Notes under the pieces: generated by a model | Told to the model about the DNA's origin: nothing | Databases searched by the model: none | Seen by the model: only the letters and a program-made list of their open reading frames with translations | Shown here: positions 33,451 to 45,382 of the stretch, piece after piece | How the letters are laid out: each line of letters begins with the position of its first letter | Numbering within the stretch: the stretch's first letter is position 1 | Origin: Cryptomeria japonica | Lineage: Eukaryota; Streptophyta; Pinopsida; Cupressales; Cupressaceae | Direction: 5' to 3' | Assembly (NCBI RefSeq): GCF_030272615.1 | Contig: NC_081406.1 | Span: 111,383,783 to 111,447,782 of the forward strand | Length of the DNA: 64,000 nucleotides | Translations under genes and position numbers: made by a program

Positions 33451-34477
33451 GATCACTTTAATTATGTCGTTGTCATTCTTGTTAGTCACTTGTTTGTGCT
33501 CCCTTTTGTCATCATTGAGATTTTTATATGTGGAAATTTAATACAAGCATCATGGTATAATTAAACCATGATGACCTAAGTATAACTTACATGATTTTTG
33601 ATATTGCAAGATGACACAAGCGTCGAGGTATAATTGAACCAAGACGACCCAAGTGTTACTTGCATAAAACAAACAAGAGTTAACCATTTTTATGTGCAAA
33701 ATGGAAAATGTCTTCAATGATATGTTTCCAATCATGTCTCAAGACAAATTTTCACCATACGAATGATCGCCTCACAGACAAAAACCAAAGAAAATATCAG
33801 ATTCCTTCGTTGCTTCTCTAGCTTAGTGCATCCTTGAGTAGCTCAGGAGATCTAATGATTCTAAAATCAAGATATAAACAGTCAAAACTATATGCTAAAT
33901 GTAAACAAATTATAATACATAATATATCATTTGTCGTGTGTGTGTTGTATTTGTAGTTGGATAATGATCATGTTTTCTATTTCAATAAGCAGTTTTGACA
34001 ATGGTCTCCTTAGTATGTTGTGATCCTTGTTTGTTGTCTGAATGTTAGAGCGAGATGAATGTTTCCCCTAGTTATGGACACTTGTCTATGTGGAATTTAC
34101 ATTGATCACCAAGCCATGGTGGGATATGATATGGATAACTGTTTAAATAATCAAGGACACTAACTACGCTAAGTATGTATGGGATAATGTTGTGTGTATA
34201 AGTGTTCTACAACGGTTATAGGCTTTAGATCAAACGGATTAAAGATACGATGCAATTACCAATGGATAGAGGGGTTGTTCTCTCACAAATAGCACTTGTT
34301 GCTAGGTTTTCACCACTTGTTTTTATTGCACTTTTGATTATTTTTTATTTTTTTGTATTTTTTGTATTTTTTTATTTTTTTGTGTCACAAGGTGCCTATT
34401 TGCCAGGTTTCCACCATAGTGATGATTTTTTTTATACTTTTTTAATTTTTGCTTGATCCATGCATTGGACGACTCAA
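33451..34477. other. Non-coding segment between LINE-2 and the Tat-type pol
   Basis: I see no coding frame here. Content: a 73-bp direct duplication (33543 and 33616), each copy able to form a hairpin; AT-rich sequence to about 34230; and very T-rich stretches at 34330-34450. It probably contains the 3' non-coding region and LTR of the minus-strand Tat-type element, but I could not fix a TG...CA boundary or a polypurine tract, and the partner LTR is not in the window. Confidence 0.4.
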
Positions 34478-35560
34478 GTGTAGAACTTCTTTAGATGGAT
34501 GTTGTTGGTTGGTTTGTCGAGCATGTCCCCTTTTGAATTTGACAACTGATATGCTCATGTTTTGTATGCTAATATGATGACAAAGGCTCCCAACCAATTA
34601 GTTTCAAATTTCCACTTATTTTCCCAAGCTTTCTAATTTTTGGGATTTTCCTTTAGAACCAGATCATTGATTTTGAAAGCCCTTGGGATGACTTTGTGAT
34701 TATAGCTTATGCACATTCATTGTTGATATTCTTTGAGATGGTCATAGGTACATTGTCATTTTTCATCAAGAAGCTCTTGTTCCTACAACATGTTCACTCG
34801 ATATTCCTCATCTGGTATGAGGCCCTTCAAAGATACTCGGAGAGATGGAATTTCTACCTCAAGAGGTAGAATTGCTTCTAAACCATACACCAATGAATAT
34901 GGTGTAACCCATGTGGGTGTGCAGATACTCGTTCTGTAGGACCAAAGTGTCTGATTGAGTTGTACATGCCAATCCTTTCTAACATCATTCATTGTTTTCT
35001 TGAGAATTTTCAGGATTATTTTGTTTGATGCTTCTACTTGGCCATTCTCGTGTAGGTAGTATGGTGTGTAAAAGCGATGTTGGATTTTGAATCATTTGCA
35101 TAGCTCTTACACATCTTGATTCTTGAAAGGATGTTCATTATATGTGATGATGGAACTATGAATGCCATATCTACAAATGAGATAGTTGAGGATGAATGAT
35201 AAGATTTGTTTTCCAGTCACGGTGGTCATTGGAACTGCTTTGATCCACTTTGTGAAGTACTATGTGGCAATGATAATGAACTTATGTCCGTTTGAATAGG
35301 AAGGATGAATCTTTCCTACTAGATCAAGTCTCATTGATAGAAAGGCCAAGATGTGGTGAATGGTTGTAGCTCCTATGCTGGTGCATGTATGAGGTTACCA
35401 TGAATTTGGCATTTAAGACATTTCTTATAAAATTGATAGGACTCTCTTTCCATTGTTGGCCAGTAATATCCCATTCTCATAAGTTTCTTGGCAAGAGTAG
35501 GACCACTTGAATGTGTACCACAAATACCTTTGTGAAGCTCATGTAAGGCGGAGTCAGATT
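34478..35560 (-). pseudogene. pol: Tat-type Gypsy integrase
   Basis: Minus-strand translation in several frames shows the zinc region (MRMGYYWPTM, KKCLKCQIHGN), pieces of the core (KFIIIAT, FTKWIKAVPMTTVTGKQI, HENGQVEASNKIILKILKKT), and the C-terminal part (WSYRTSICTPTWVTPYSLVY; LEAILPLEVEIPSLRV; KPTNNIHLKKFY). The longest clean frame is 34783-34992. Many stops and shifts make it one of the more decayed genes here. RT lies upstream on the minus strand, so it is Ty3/Gypsy. Confidence 0.85.
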
Positions 35561-35869
35561 CATTATGATCGAGGCATCGAAGAAGAGTACCATCTAGACC
35601 TCGGCGGTAAAGTGTGTCAACGGTTAAGATATAGTGGGCGGCTTGTCGGATGAAGCTTCATTTTTGGTTGTGAGATAGGTCGGGTGGGAGGGTATTATTT
35701 TGGAGATAGTCATATATCTTCCTGTATAGAGGGGAATCAAAACTGGTCAGGACACAGATGATGGGATGCAAAATTGTCATAGGCTAGGGAAAACAATTGC
35801 TCCACTAGGAATTTGTAACGATTTTGTTTATATGGAATTTGTAGAATCAAGGCGATAGTGGCCATTGCA

Positions 35870-36260
35870 TCGTCAACCCTGTTTTCCAATCTTGGAATCT
35901 ACTCAAAGGTGATGTGCACAAAGTAATTTTTTAAGTCATTCACCATTCTCTTGTAAGGCATTAGCTTATCATCTTTCATCTGATAGTCATCATTGATCTA
36001 ATTGATAACTAATTGAGAATCCCCATAGACTCTTAATTCTGTGGTTGTCCATTCTACAGCTACTTTGATTCATGTTACTAGGGCTTCATATTTAGCAATG
36101 TTGTTGGTGCATGGAAACACTAGTCTGTAAGATCTCAAAATTGTGTGCCCTTCTGAAGTGACGAACAGGATGCCAACACCCGATCCATGATGTGTATAAG
36201 ATCTATCAAAGTATAGGGTCCATTGCTTGGTGTGATAGTGAGTACATCCATATATGGAAA
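35870..36260 (-). pseudogene. pol: Additional RNase H domain (Tat hallmark)
   Basis: Between RNase H and integrase the minus strand encodes pieces of a second RNase H: VFPCTNNIAKYEALVT and TELRVYGDSQLVIN with the GDS aspartate. It is broken by stops. A second, plant-type RNase H at this place is the defining trait of the Tat branch of Ty3/Gypsy elements, so this assigns the element. Confidence 0.75.
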
Positions 36261-36350
36261 TTCCACCTATAGTGGGTGTTGGTCTAGTATTGGTGCTTCT
36301 GCTAGTTGATTTGCAATTGTTTGTCCTTTGATATTATGTCATTGTGTGTA

Positions 36351-37075
36351 CTAAATGTCGAGGTCACTTAGGATCATAACCCATTTAGTTAATCTTCTTG
36401 TGAGAGTGGCCTTGCTAAGTAGATACTTAAGAGGATTGATCTTTGCTACCAGCTTGATTGTGTGGGATAACATATGGTGCTGAAACTTTTGGGAAGCAAA
36501 CGCCACTGCTAAGAAAGCCTTTTCGATGAATGTATAATTGAGTTCATATCTATTCAAAGTCTTGCTAATGTAATAGATAGCCCTTTCTTTGCCTGCTAGA
36601 TCTTTTTGTGCTAGCAGTGCCCCCAATGATACTTATGTTATTGATATATAGAGGATGAGTGGATTTCCTGCTATTGGTGGTACCAAAACTGGTGGATTCA
36701 TCAAATATTGTTTGAGCTGGTGGAATGATTTTGCACATTTTTCTTCCCATCTGAAAGGCATATTCTTATGAAGCAGATGATTGAATAGAAGACATTTATC
36801 AACTAACTGAGCAATAAATCATCTAATGGATTGTATCCTACCCTGTAGAGATCGTAGCTCGCTAATGTTTTTAGGAGGTGGCATCTCCATGATAGCCTGA
36901 ACCTTTGTTGGATCCACTTCAATGCTCTTTTTTGATACAATGTATCCCAAAATTTTGTTGGATCTGACCCCAAAGACACACTTCTTAAGGTTTAATTTGA
37001 CATTGAATTGCTCCAATCATTGAAATATTATACCTAGGATGTCCAAGTGTTCATCTCTTGTGAATGATTTAGCTA
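36351..37075 (-). pseudogene. pol: Tat-type RNase H and reverse transcriptase C-terminus
   Basis: RT end: VKLNLKKCVFGVRSNKILGY, EVDPTKVQAIMEMPPPKN and ELRSLQGRIQSIR. RNase H: MGALLAQKD, YYISKTLNRYELNYTFIEKA, FQHHMLSHTIKLVAKINPLKY. Stops separate the pieces (36627-36818). The upstream part of the RT resumes at 49732 after Copia-D. Confidence 0.88.
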
Positions 37076-37080
37076 GCAAA

Positions 37081-38152
37081 TGTTAGGACCCAGAGGCAAC
37101 TGAGAGGGGGGGTGAATCATTTGTCTAATAATTTTATCTTAAATACAACTTAACCAAACTTGATACTTAATACAGGTAAACCAAACTAAATGCCAATAAA
37201 CAGATTAATAGTTAATAATAATACCAGTGAAACTTAATGTATGAAACAGAAAGAGAAACAATATCCACAACACATAACACAGAGATTTGTACATGGAAAC
37301 CCTATAAGGGAAAAAACCAAGGTGGGAAACCTTACCCACAATCAGATGATACTACTACAGATAGTATGTATTTACAGATGGGGTATGCACATGTAGAAAG
37401 GCCAGCTGCCTAGAGCTCACTGCTCAATCACAAAATGGGAGTCACACTGACTACAATTGGATGATTAAATTGAATGATGATGTACTACTCAAAGTAGCAT
37501 CTCCAATGTTGGATTCAATACCGGTTAAGCTCTGATTGTCTTCTTCAAACCTTTCTTGAATCTTCAAATGATGTCTGCGTGAGTAGCTCTGCTAATATTC
37601 GCATATATCGAATATCACAACCTTATAATACCTTAGTACCTATCACCACTATATTAATCTCACAATTGAGATCTTACATATATACCAAAACCTAAGACCA
37701 AATGTGTAGGTCGACTCACTAGGAATATTACAATAAAATCAATTACAAAAAGTCAAGATGTGATGCATCATGTCAGCTCAACAACAATATTAATTGATTA
37801 AACCATCTCCATAACGTGTTGTGCTGATCTGGAATAGATAACGCATGTCGATCCATAACCTAGACCAATTTGTTGGTAATAGCAAATATGTCAACTCAGT
37901 TAGACCAGTAATCAAATCTCCAAAACAAAGTGTCCAAACCATGTCTTTGACATAACCAAGTGATCTCCAGATGATAACAAGTCATCCTCAGTGTTGGTGA
38001 ACAATATAACCTGCCAGTGAACCAAATATCGGTGATTGTGCATAAGTCACTGAACTTGCCGGTGAAAATAATCAAAGATCTCTAGAAGAATAAGTGTTGA
38101 TAAGTGTTGACAGCGATGACAAAACCAATGCAAAATATCCATAATACCAACA
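37081..38152 (-). repeat. 3' LTR of Copia-D (1,072 bp)
   Basis: In plus orientation it runs from TGTTAGGACCCAGAGGC to CATAATACCAACA. It matches 47043-47969 plus 49581-49726 (1,073 bp together). The LTR fragment at 52098 is related and in opposite orientation. Confidence 0.94.
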
Positions 38153-38552
38153 ATCTACCCCTTTGGCATTGATGGCAACACAAGATGGAAAAACCATCTA
38201 AGTGCCAAAGCAGAAATGCCAATAAACCAAAAACCAACAATCTCTAAAATATATCAATACAAATGGAGAGAGTAACAATCTCTCCCCTAATGAATAATCT
38301 CTCCCCAAAGGATAATGTGTTTTTCCATAGATATCTCTACCCCTTTGACATCAAATGTCAAATCAATACAAATACCAGATAAAATTAGTTAATAGAACCA
38401 AAATACCAACTTAACCAACTACTCCCCCTGAGAAGTAGCTCTCCTTCATCAAAGCCAAAAAAAGGTTTCTCTATAAATTTTGTTGGTTTGATGTCAAGCA
38501 TCAACTATCTAAGTCTTACCAGTGAGGGTATGACCCCAAGCTACTCTCTGAG
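38153..38552 (-). promoter_or_regulatory. Polypurine tract and C-rich repeats of Copia-D
   Basis: The plus strand reads ATCTACCCCTTTGG next to the LTR. Further C-tracts (CTCTCCCCTAATG, CTCTCCCCAAAGG, CTACTCCCCCTGAG) recur to about 38435, giving several purine tracts on the minus strand, as in Copia-C. No coding frame is seen. Confidence 0.65.
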
Positions 38553-41247
38553 ATATTCAAAAGTTTCTTTAGGCAAAGGCTTAGTAAAGATGTCTGCAAT
38601 TTACTCTTTATTATTCACATAAACAAATCTCACTTCTTTAGCTTCAACATTCTCTTTTAGAAAATTGTATTTGATAGAAACATGTTTAGTTTTAGAGTGA
38701 AATACTAGATTCTTAGATATATCAATTGTTGCCATATTATCACAATAAATGATTATAGGTTCTTTGCATTTTACCTGTATGTCCTTCAACATTTGCTTAA
38801 TCCATAATACCTAAGTACAATTGGTTGTTGTTGCAACATATTTTGATTTTGTTGTTGATAATGATGTACACCTCTGTTTCTTGCTCAACCATGAAATCAA
38901 TCTGCTACCAAGAAAGAATGCCCTGCTGGTGGTGCTCTTTTTTTCATCTACATCTCCTGCCCAATTAGCATCGGTGTATGCACATAGCTCAAAATTTTCA
39001 TCTTTAGGATACCATAAACCAAGATTTGTTATGCCTTGTAAATATCGGAAAATCTTTTTTACTGTTGATTTATGATTTTCTCTAGGATTACTCTGAAATA
39101 TTGAAACAATACATACTGCATTCATTATATCAGGTCTTGTTTGTGTCAAATATAGTAAACCTCCAATCATAGATTTGTATCTTGTTGGATTAATGGGAGC
39201 TGAATCATCCTTCAATGATAGTTTATTAGTTGTATTCATAGGAGTACTTACCGGTTTAGAGTTTTCCATACCAAATTTATTCAGTAATTCCTTCAAATAC
39301 TTTGATTGACATAAGAATATACCTTTATTAGTCTGTGAAATTTGCAATCCTAAAAATAATTTTATCTCCCCAATCATAGACATTTCAAATTCTTCCTGCA
39401 TCTTGTTAGAAAAGTCTTTACACAATCCATCTTCTCCTCCAAAAATGATGTCATCAACAAAAACTTCAATAACCAAAATGTCTTCATTAGTCACTTTGAA
39501 ATATAAGTTGTTGTCAGCATTACCTTTAGGTTAACCAAGCTTCATAAGATATTTGTCCAATCTAGCATACCAAGCTCTAGGAGCTTGCTTCAATCCATAT
39601 AAAGCTTTCCTTAATCTACAAACCATATCTTTATCATTTGTTAATGAAAATCCATCAGGTTGTTCAATGTAAACTTCTTCTTCAAGATCACCATTCAGAA
39701 ATGCACATTTAACATCCATTTGATAAAATTTATAGTTTTTGTGTGTTGCAAATCCAAGAAATAATCTGACTGCCTCAATTCTAGTTACCAGTGCAAAGGT
39801 TTCATTGTAATCAATTCCTTCTTTCTATGAATATCCCTTACACACTAATCTTGCTTTGTTTCTGATTACCTTACCATCTTCATTAAGTTTATTTCTGAAT
39901 ACCCATTTAGTTCCAATTACATTTTTATTTTTAGGTCGGGGAACCAATGTCCATGTATTGTTCTTTTCAATTTGTTCCAATTCATCTTCCATAGCCTTGA
40001 TCCAATGTTTATCTTCACATGCCTCAATGACAGATGTTGGTTCAATTTGAGAAATTAAATATACCTCTTCATTTTCTCGTCTTCCTCTTGTCATAACTCC
40101 TTGATACTTATTCCCAATTATCTGACTTTCAGAGTGATTCAATCTTACATACCTGAGTGTGTTCACTTGTTGTTGTTCTTTAGTCACTGTGGAATTATCT
40201 GATGATGTCAGTGTGACTGGATCAACATTTTGTACCGGTGCACTCTGTATAGGTTCATTTGTGATTATCTCTACTGTCGGTTCAGAATCCATAGACCTTG
40301 AATTTCTTCTAAAGTGTTCATCAATCTTCACATTTGCACTCTCAATGATTTTCTGCAATCTCTTATTAAAACATCTATATGCTTTTATTTTATATGAATA
40401 CCCAAGAAATATTCTTTCATCACTTCTAGGATCAAATTTACCAATATACTCATCTCTCCTAATGTAACATTTGTTTCCAAATATTTTGAAGTACTTAAGA
40501 GTAGGAATATTACCAAACCATAATTCATAAGGTGTCTTACCAGTTTCACCTTTGATGTGAACTATGTTGAAAGTGTAAACTGTTGTATTCACTGCTTCTC
40601 TCCAATACACATGAGGTAGATTTGCTTCTAATATCATGCTTCTACCTACATCCAAAATAGTTTTATTCTTCCTTTCCACAAATCCATTTTGTTGAGGTGT
40701 CCAGGGTGCTAATAGTTGTCTTCTAATTCCATTCACTTCTCAAAATGTATTGAACTCCTTAGATGTAAATTCACCTCCTTGATCTAATCTTAAACATTTA
40801 ATTTTCTTGCGGTTTCATTCTCTACAAGTGCCTTGAATAATTTGAATTTCCCAAAATCTTCTGATTTCTCCCTGAGAAAAGTAATCTAACACATTCTAGA
40901 ATAATCATCAATGATTAGCATAAAGTATCTATCTTCACGTAGACTTCTTGTTCTTGCCGGACCACATAAGTCAGTGTGAATTAAATCAAGAACATCATTG
41001 GTTTTATCAGAAATACTTTTGAAATTTGTTCTAACTTGCTTTCCCATTTGGCATTCCTTACATACCGGATTATGAGGTTTTATAATCTTAGGTAAATCCC
41101 TTACTGCCTTAGATGAACTAATCTTCACAATGCAATCAAAATTCACATGACAGAGTCTTTTATGCCATAACCAACTTTCATCAATGTGTGTAATCAAGCA
41201 TGTCTTTTCAATGTTATTCAAATGAAAGATATTACCTCTAGTATGAT
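38553..41247 (-). pseudogene. pol: Copia-D integrase, reverse transcriptase and RNase H
   Basis: From the N-terminus: GNIFHLNNIEKTC and WLWHKRLCHVNFDCIV (pre-integrase); integrase D (HTDLCGPA), D (RLDQGGEF) and E (QQNGFVERKN); then FKIFGNKCYIRR. RT follows with NNTWTLVPRPKNKNVIGTKW, YQMDVKCAFLNGDLEEEVYI and the palm FVDDIIFGG. RNase H has YTDANWAGDVDEKKST and CDNMATIDISKN. In-frame stops include TGA near 40737, TAG near 39822, TAA near 39528, TAG near 38808 and TAA near 38598. RT and RNase H share one frame from 40736 to 38601. The upstream end is split from protease by the tandem element, with the frame kept across the joint. Confidence 0.92.
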
Positions 41248-41575
41248 TGAAGAAGTTGAGGAAATACAACTTTAGATATCCCAAGAACACCTGCATGCAA
41301 ATACCTATCACAAGAGAAGAATGGAGGCACATGAAGCAAAAAAGCATCAATGCTTTGAAGAAGAAGATTATCATTCAGAAAGGGAAACAATTGAATTAAC
41401 AAGTACAATACAATCCTTATAAAAGGATAATAGCAACCCTAAAGGGATAATGTGTATTTAATAATTATTAAATACCTACAATATTTATTAAATGCCTAAG
41501 TTTAGTTTAAGCATAGAGTTTAATAGACTAATAATTAAATAAATAATTATTAGCTAATACAAGGTAACTCTAACA
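41248..41575 (-). repeat. Tandem element LTR, left copy
   Basis: TGAAGAAGTTGAGGAAAT to GTAACTCTAACA, 328 bp. It is followed by CCCCCCTTAAGATGAAC, the polypurine tract on the minus strand. Confidence 0.93.
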
Positions 41576-43182
41576 CCCCCCTTAAGATGAACTTAGGGAG
41601 TAGCTAGAAAACTAAATGCAAGAAGCAAAAAATGCAACTACATGATGAAGACAAATTTGGGTCCCGGTAACAAGGCCTAATGAGGTACCCAATCACAACC
41701 AAATCTCTATGAAACGGAGAAATAGAGAAAACCACATGGGAAAAAAACTCTACTCTAAAAAGAGATGGAAAAGCAAGAAGAACACCACTGAAGCATGAAA
41801 TAGATGCAAACACTATCGAAGAGTAGATGTTGATTTGAAGAACCTCCACTGAAATAGAACATGACCGGGTAGAGAAGACTGTAATCTGCATGAGTGCCCT
41901 CGAATGACATTATTCGAATTAGATGGCAAACAAGGGCAAATAACTGAACTCGAAGATACAGATGGCATGAGACACCAAAGATTGAAGAGTTGATCAATCG
42001 AACCACAGAAGCATTAGAACCAATAGGACAAACCTCTCTATAATCCTAAAAAGGGAGAGGGAGATGGACAAGTACACTGAAAAGAATGGTCAACAAGAAC
42101 TGCATGATGAAGAACCAAGAACATCGAAGGTGCAAAGAAAGTACATAGTATCATGGAAGGAACACTCACTTAACACATATCATGAGGCTAATGTCATGGA
42201 AGGAACACTCACGTGAAAAAGGTAGATGGCAAACAAAAGGCAAACACCAACCCCCCTATGACACTTTATAAGTATTGCATGTACAACAAGGCACAAGATG
42301 TGAAAGATCCCAAGTAAACAATGCATGATGCCACTTTATCTTATTGCATTTACATAAATGAAATGCTACAATGATAATAAGACTGGAAACAAAAAGAAGA
42401 GCCAAAACTGAGACATCCTACTTAGAGAAGAGATCCTAAGACCTGAAACAACCAAGATATCCTCAGAGTGCTGAAAAGAAAAAAAATGAAGAAAAAATTC
42501 CTCGAGCAGAATCTGGAAAGAAAACTCATATGGTTGGACAGTACATAGAACAAGTTTTTGAACTATATAAAGTTTTCGAAAAATGGAGTTCGGATGCTCA
42601 AGTTATGTCTCTCAGAATGCAAAAAAGAACTTTTGGCTTTGACAGCAAAAAACACCATCAAAAAAGAAAAATCAGAAGATCAAACCTCCTATTCTAGAGA
42701 GAGCTCGGAAAGAGATTTCCAACGATATAAGGTTTTTGAAAAAGTGCCTCCGTATGACCAAGTTATGGCCAAAAAAAAAAACCCCTCTTTTAGGGCATTA
42801 AAAAGGGCAAAAAAAATAATTATTTTTTGATGAAAATTTTCTAACACATTTGCAGGGACAGCCGTATTGATATTTATGCATCATAAAATGTGTCAATGAA
42901 AAAATCATGGCCAAATGCACTTGTCACCGAAATAGATTGAATTATATAAACGCCCTTCGGAAGCCAACGACGAGGTCTTTTTTGGCCCAAATTGCTCTGA
43001 ATTTTATTTTTTTAATGATTTTTTTTGATGAATTTCTCGAAATTCATGCCAAAAAAAGACAAAACGAAAGAAAAAATTTTAGAACCCAAATTTGTCAAAA
43101 TTTGATAAATTTTATATGGAAATGGGGGTTTTGGGGCATTCTGAGATCAACAATGAGGTCTGTTTGAGCCTAAAATTATCAG

Positions 43183-43214
<32 letters not shown>

Positions 43215-43322
43215 GCTACCCTAGATCCAATAAAAAAAACTCTGAAAAAACTTGAAACCCTCCTCCATAAAATCTTCTGAAAAATCAGGAACAAGTAGCA
43301 GTAGATGTAGGATCTGATACCA
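41576..43322 (-). mobile_element. Tandem element, first internal region
   Basis: It lacks retroelement protein similarity. It contains two minus-strand copies of a CATAACTTG-type motif (near 42600 and 42760) and a run of 30 A at 43183-43212 that the sister copy lacks. Its minus-strand start is a PBS-like GATCTGATACCA (plus strand, 43311-43322), one base from consensus. Confidence 0.85.
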
Positions 43323-43643
43323 TGAAGAAGTTGAGGAAATACAACTTCAAAGATCCCAAGAACACCTACATGCAAATACCTATCACAAGAGAAGAATGGA
43401 GGCACATGAAGCAAAAAAGCATTAATGCTCCGAAGAAGAAGATTATCATTCAGAAAGGGAATCAATTGAATTAACAAGTACAATACAATCCTTATAAAAG
43501 GATAATAGCAACCCTAAAGGGATAATGTGTAATTATTAAATACTTACAATATTTATTAAATGCCTAAGTTTAGTTTAAGCATAGAGTTTAATAGACTAAT
43601 AATTAAATAAATAATTATTAGCTAATACAAGATAACTCTAACA
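43323..43643 (-). repeat. Tandem element LTR, middle copy
   Basis: It is 321 bp. It is like the others but lacks seven bases near 43528 (GTGTAATTATT against GTGTATTTAATAATTATT). It serves as 5' LTR of one unit and 3' LTR of the next. Confidence 0.92.
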
Positions 43644-45382
43644 CCCCCCTTAAGATGAACTTAGGGAGTAGCTAGAAAACTAAATGCAAGAAGCAAAAAA
43701 TGCAACTACATGATGAAGACAAATTTGGGTCCCAGTAACAAGGCCTAATGAGGTACCCAATCACAGCCAAATCTCTATGAAACAGAGAAATAGAGAAAAC
43801 CACGTGGGAAAAAAACTCTACTCCAAAAAGAGATGGAAAAGCAAAAAGAACACCATTGAAGCATGAAATAGATGCAAACACTGTCGAAGAGTAGTTGTTG
43901 ATTTGAAGAACCTCCACTGAAATAGAACATGATCAAGTAGAGAAGACTATAATCTGCATGAGTGCCCTTAAATGACACTATTCGAATCAGATGGCAAACA
44001 AGGGCAAACAACTGAACTCAGAGATACAGATGGCATGAGACACCAAAGCTTGAAGATTTGATCAATTGAACCAAGGAAGCATTAGAACCAATAGGACAAA
44101 CCTCCCTATAATGCTAAAAAGGGAGAGGGACAGGGACAGGTACACTAAAAAGAATGGTCAACAAGAACTGCATGATGAAGAACCAGGAACATGGAAGGTG
44201 CAGAGAAAGTACAGTGTCGTGGAAGGAACACTCACTTGACACATATCATGAGGCTAATGTCATGGAAGGAACACTCATGTGACAAAGGTAGATGGAAAAC
44301 AAAAGGCAAACACCAACCCCCCCTATGATACTTTATAAGTAGTGCATGTACAACAAGGCACAAGATGTGAAAGATCCCAAGTAAACAATACATGATGCCA
44401 CTTTATCTCAGTGCGTTTGCATAAATGAAATGCTACAATGATAATAAGACTGGAAACAAAAAGAAGAGCCAAAACTAAGACATCCTACTTAGAGAAGAGA
44501 TCCTAGGACCTGAAACAACCAAGATATCCTCAGAGTGCTGAAAAGCAAAAAAATGAAGAAAAATCCCTGAAACAGAATCTGGAAAGAAAACTCATATGGT
44601 TGGAAAGTACACAGAACAAGCTTTCGAACTATATAAAGTTTTTAAAAAACGGAGTTCGGATGCTCAAGTTATATCTCCCAGAGTGCAAAAAAGAACTTTT
44701 GGCTTTGACAGCAAAAAACACTATCAGAAAAGAAAAATCAGAAGATCAAACCTCCTATTCTAGAGAGAGCTCGAAAAGAGATTTCCGACGATATAAGGTT
44801 TTTGAAAAAGCACCTCTGTATGACCAAGTTATGGCCAAAAGAAAAAACCCCTCTTTTAGGGCATTAAAAAGGGTAAAAAAAATAAAATAAAAATTTTGAC
44901 GAAATTTTTTTGATGCATTTGTAGGTACAGTCGTCTGGATTTTTCTGCCTCGTAAAATGTGTCAATGAAAAAATCATGGCCAAATGCACTTGTTACCGAA
45001 ATAGATCGAATTATATATCAAAATGACTGGAAACGCCCTTCAGAAGCCAATGGCAAGGTCTTTTTTGGCCCAAACTGCTCTAAATTTATTTTTTTTAATG
45101 ATTTTTTTGACGAATTTCTCGAAGTTCATGCCAAAAAAAGGCAAAACCAAAGAAAACAATTTAGAACCCAAATTTGTCAAAATTTGATAAATTTTATATG
45201 GAAATGGGGGTTTTGGGGCATTTACAGATCAACGGTGAGGTCCGTTTGAGCCCAAAATTATCAGAAACAAAACAGCTACCCCAGCTCCAATAAAAAAAAC
45301 TCTGAAAAAACTTGAAACCCTCCTCCAAAAAATCTTCTGAAAAATCAGGAACAAACAGCAGTAGATGTAGGCTCTGATACCA
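43644..45382 (-). mobile_element. Tandem element, second internal region
   Basis: It aligns with 41576-43322 throughout, with scattered substitutions and small indels. At its minus-strand start the plus strand reads GCTCTGATACCA (45371-45382), an exact PBS that abuts the LTR. No coding frame is recognised. Confidence 0.88.

Noticed and set aside
34320-34450. T-rich stretch as the poly-A tail of a minus-strand LINE or SINE
   Set aside because: No LINE- or SINE-like body adjoins it in that orientation, and T-runs are interleaved with other bases.
40886-41374. A single continuous frame across the Copia-D integrase and the tandem element's LTR
   Set aside because: The N-terminal 45 codons come from the inserted LTR; the junction at 41248 makes the fusion accidental.
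42558-43167. Possible short proteins in the tandem element's internal regions
   Set aside because: They lie on the strand opposite to the element, are shifted between the two units and resemble nothing; taken as chance frames.
43323-43643. Two separate insertions of the non-autonomous element side by side
   Set aside because: Only one pair of target flanks and a single shared middle LTR are present; separate insertions would leave four LTRs.
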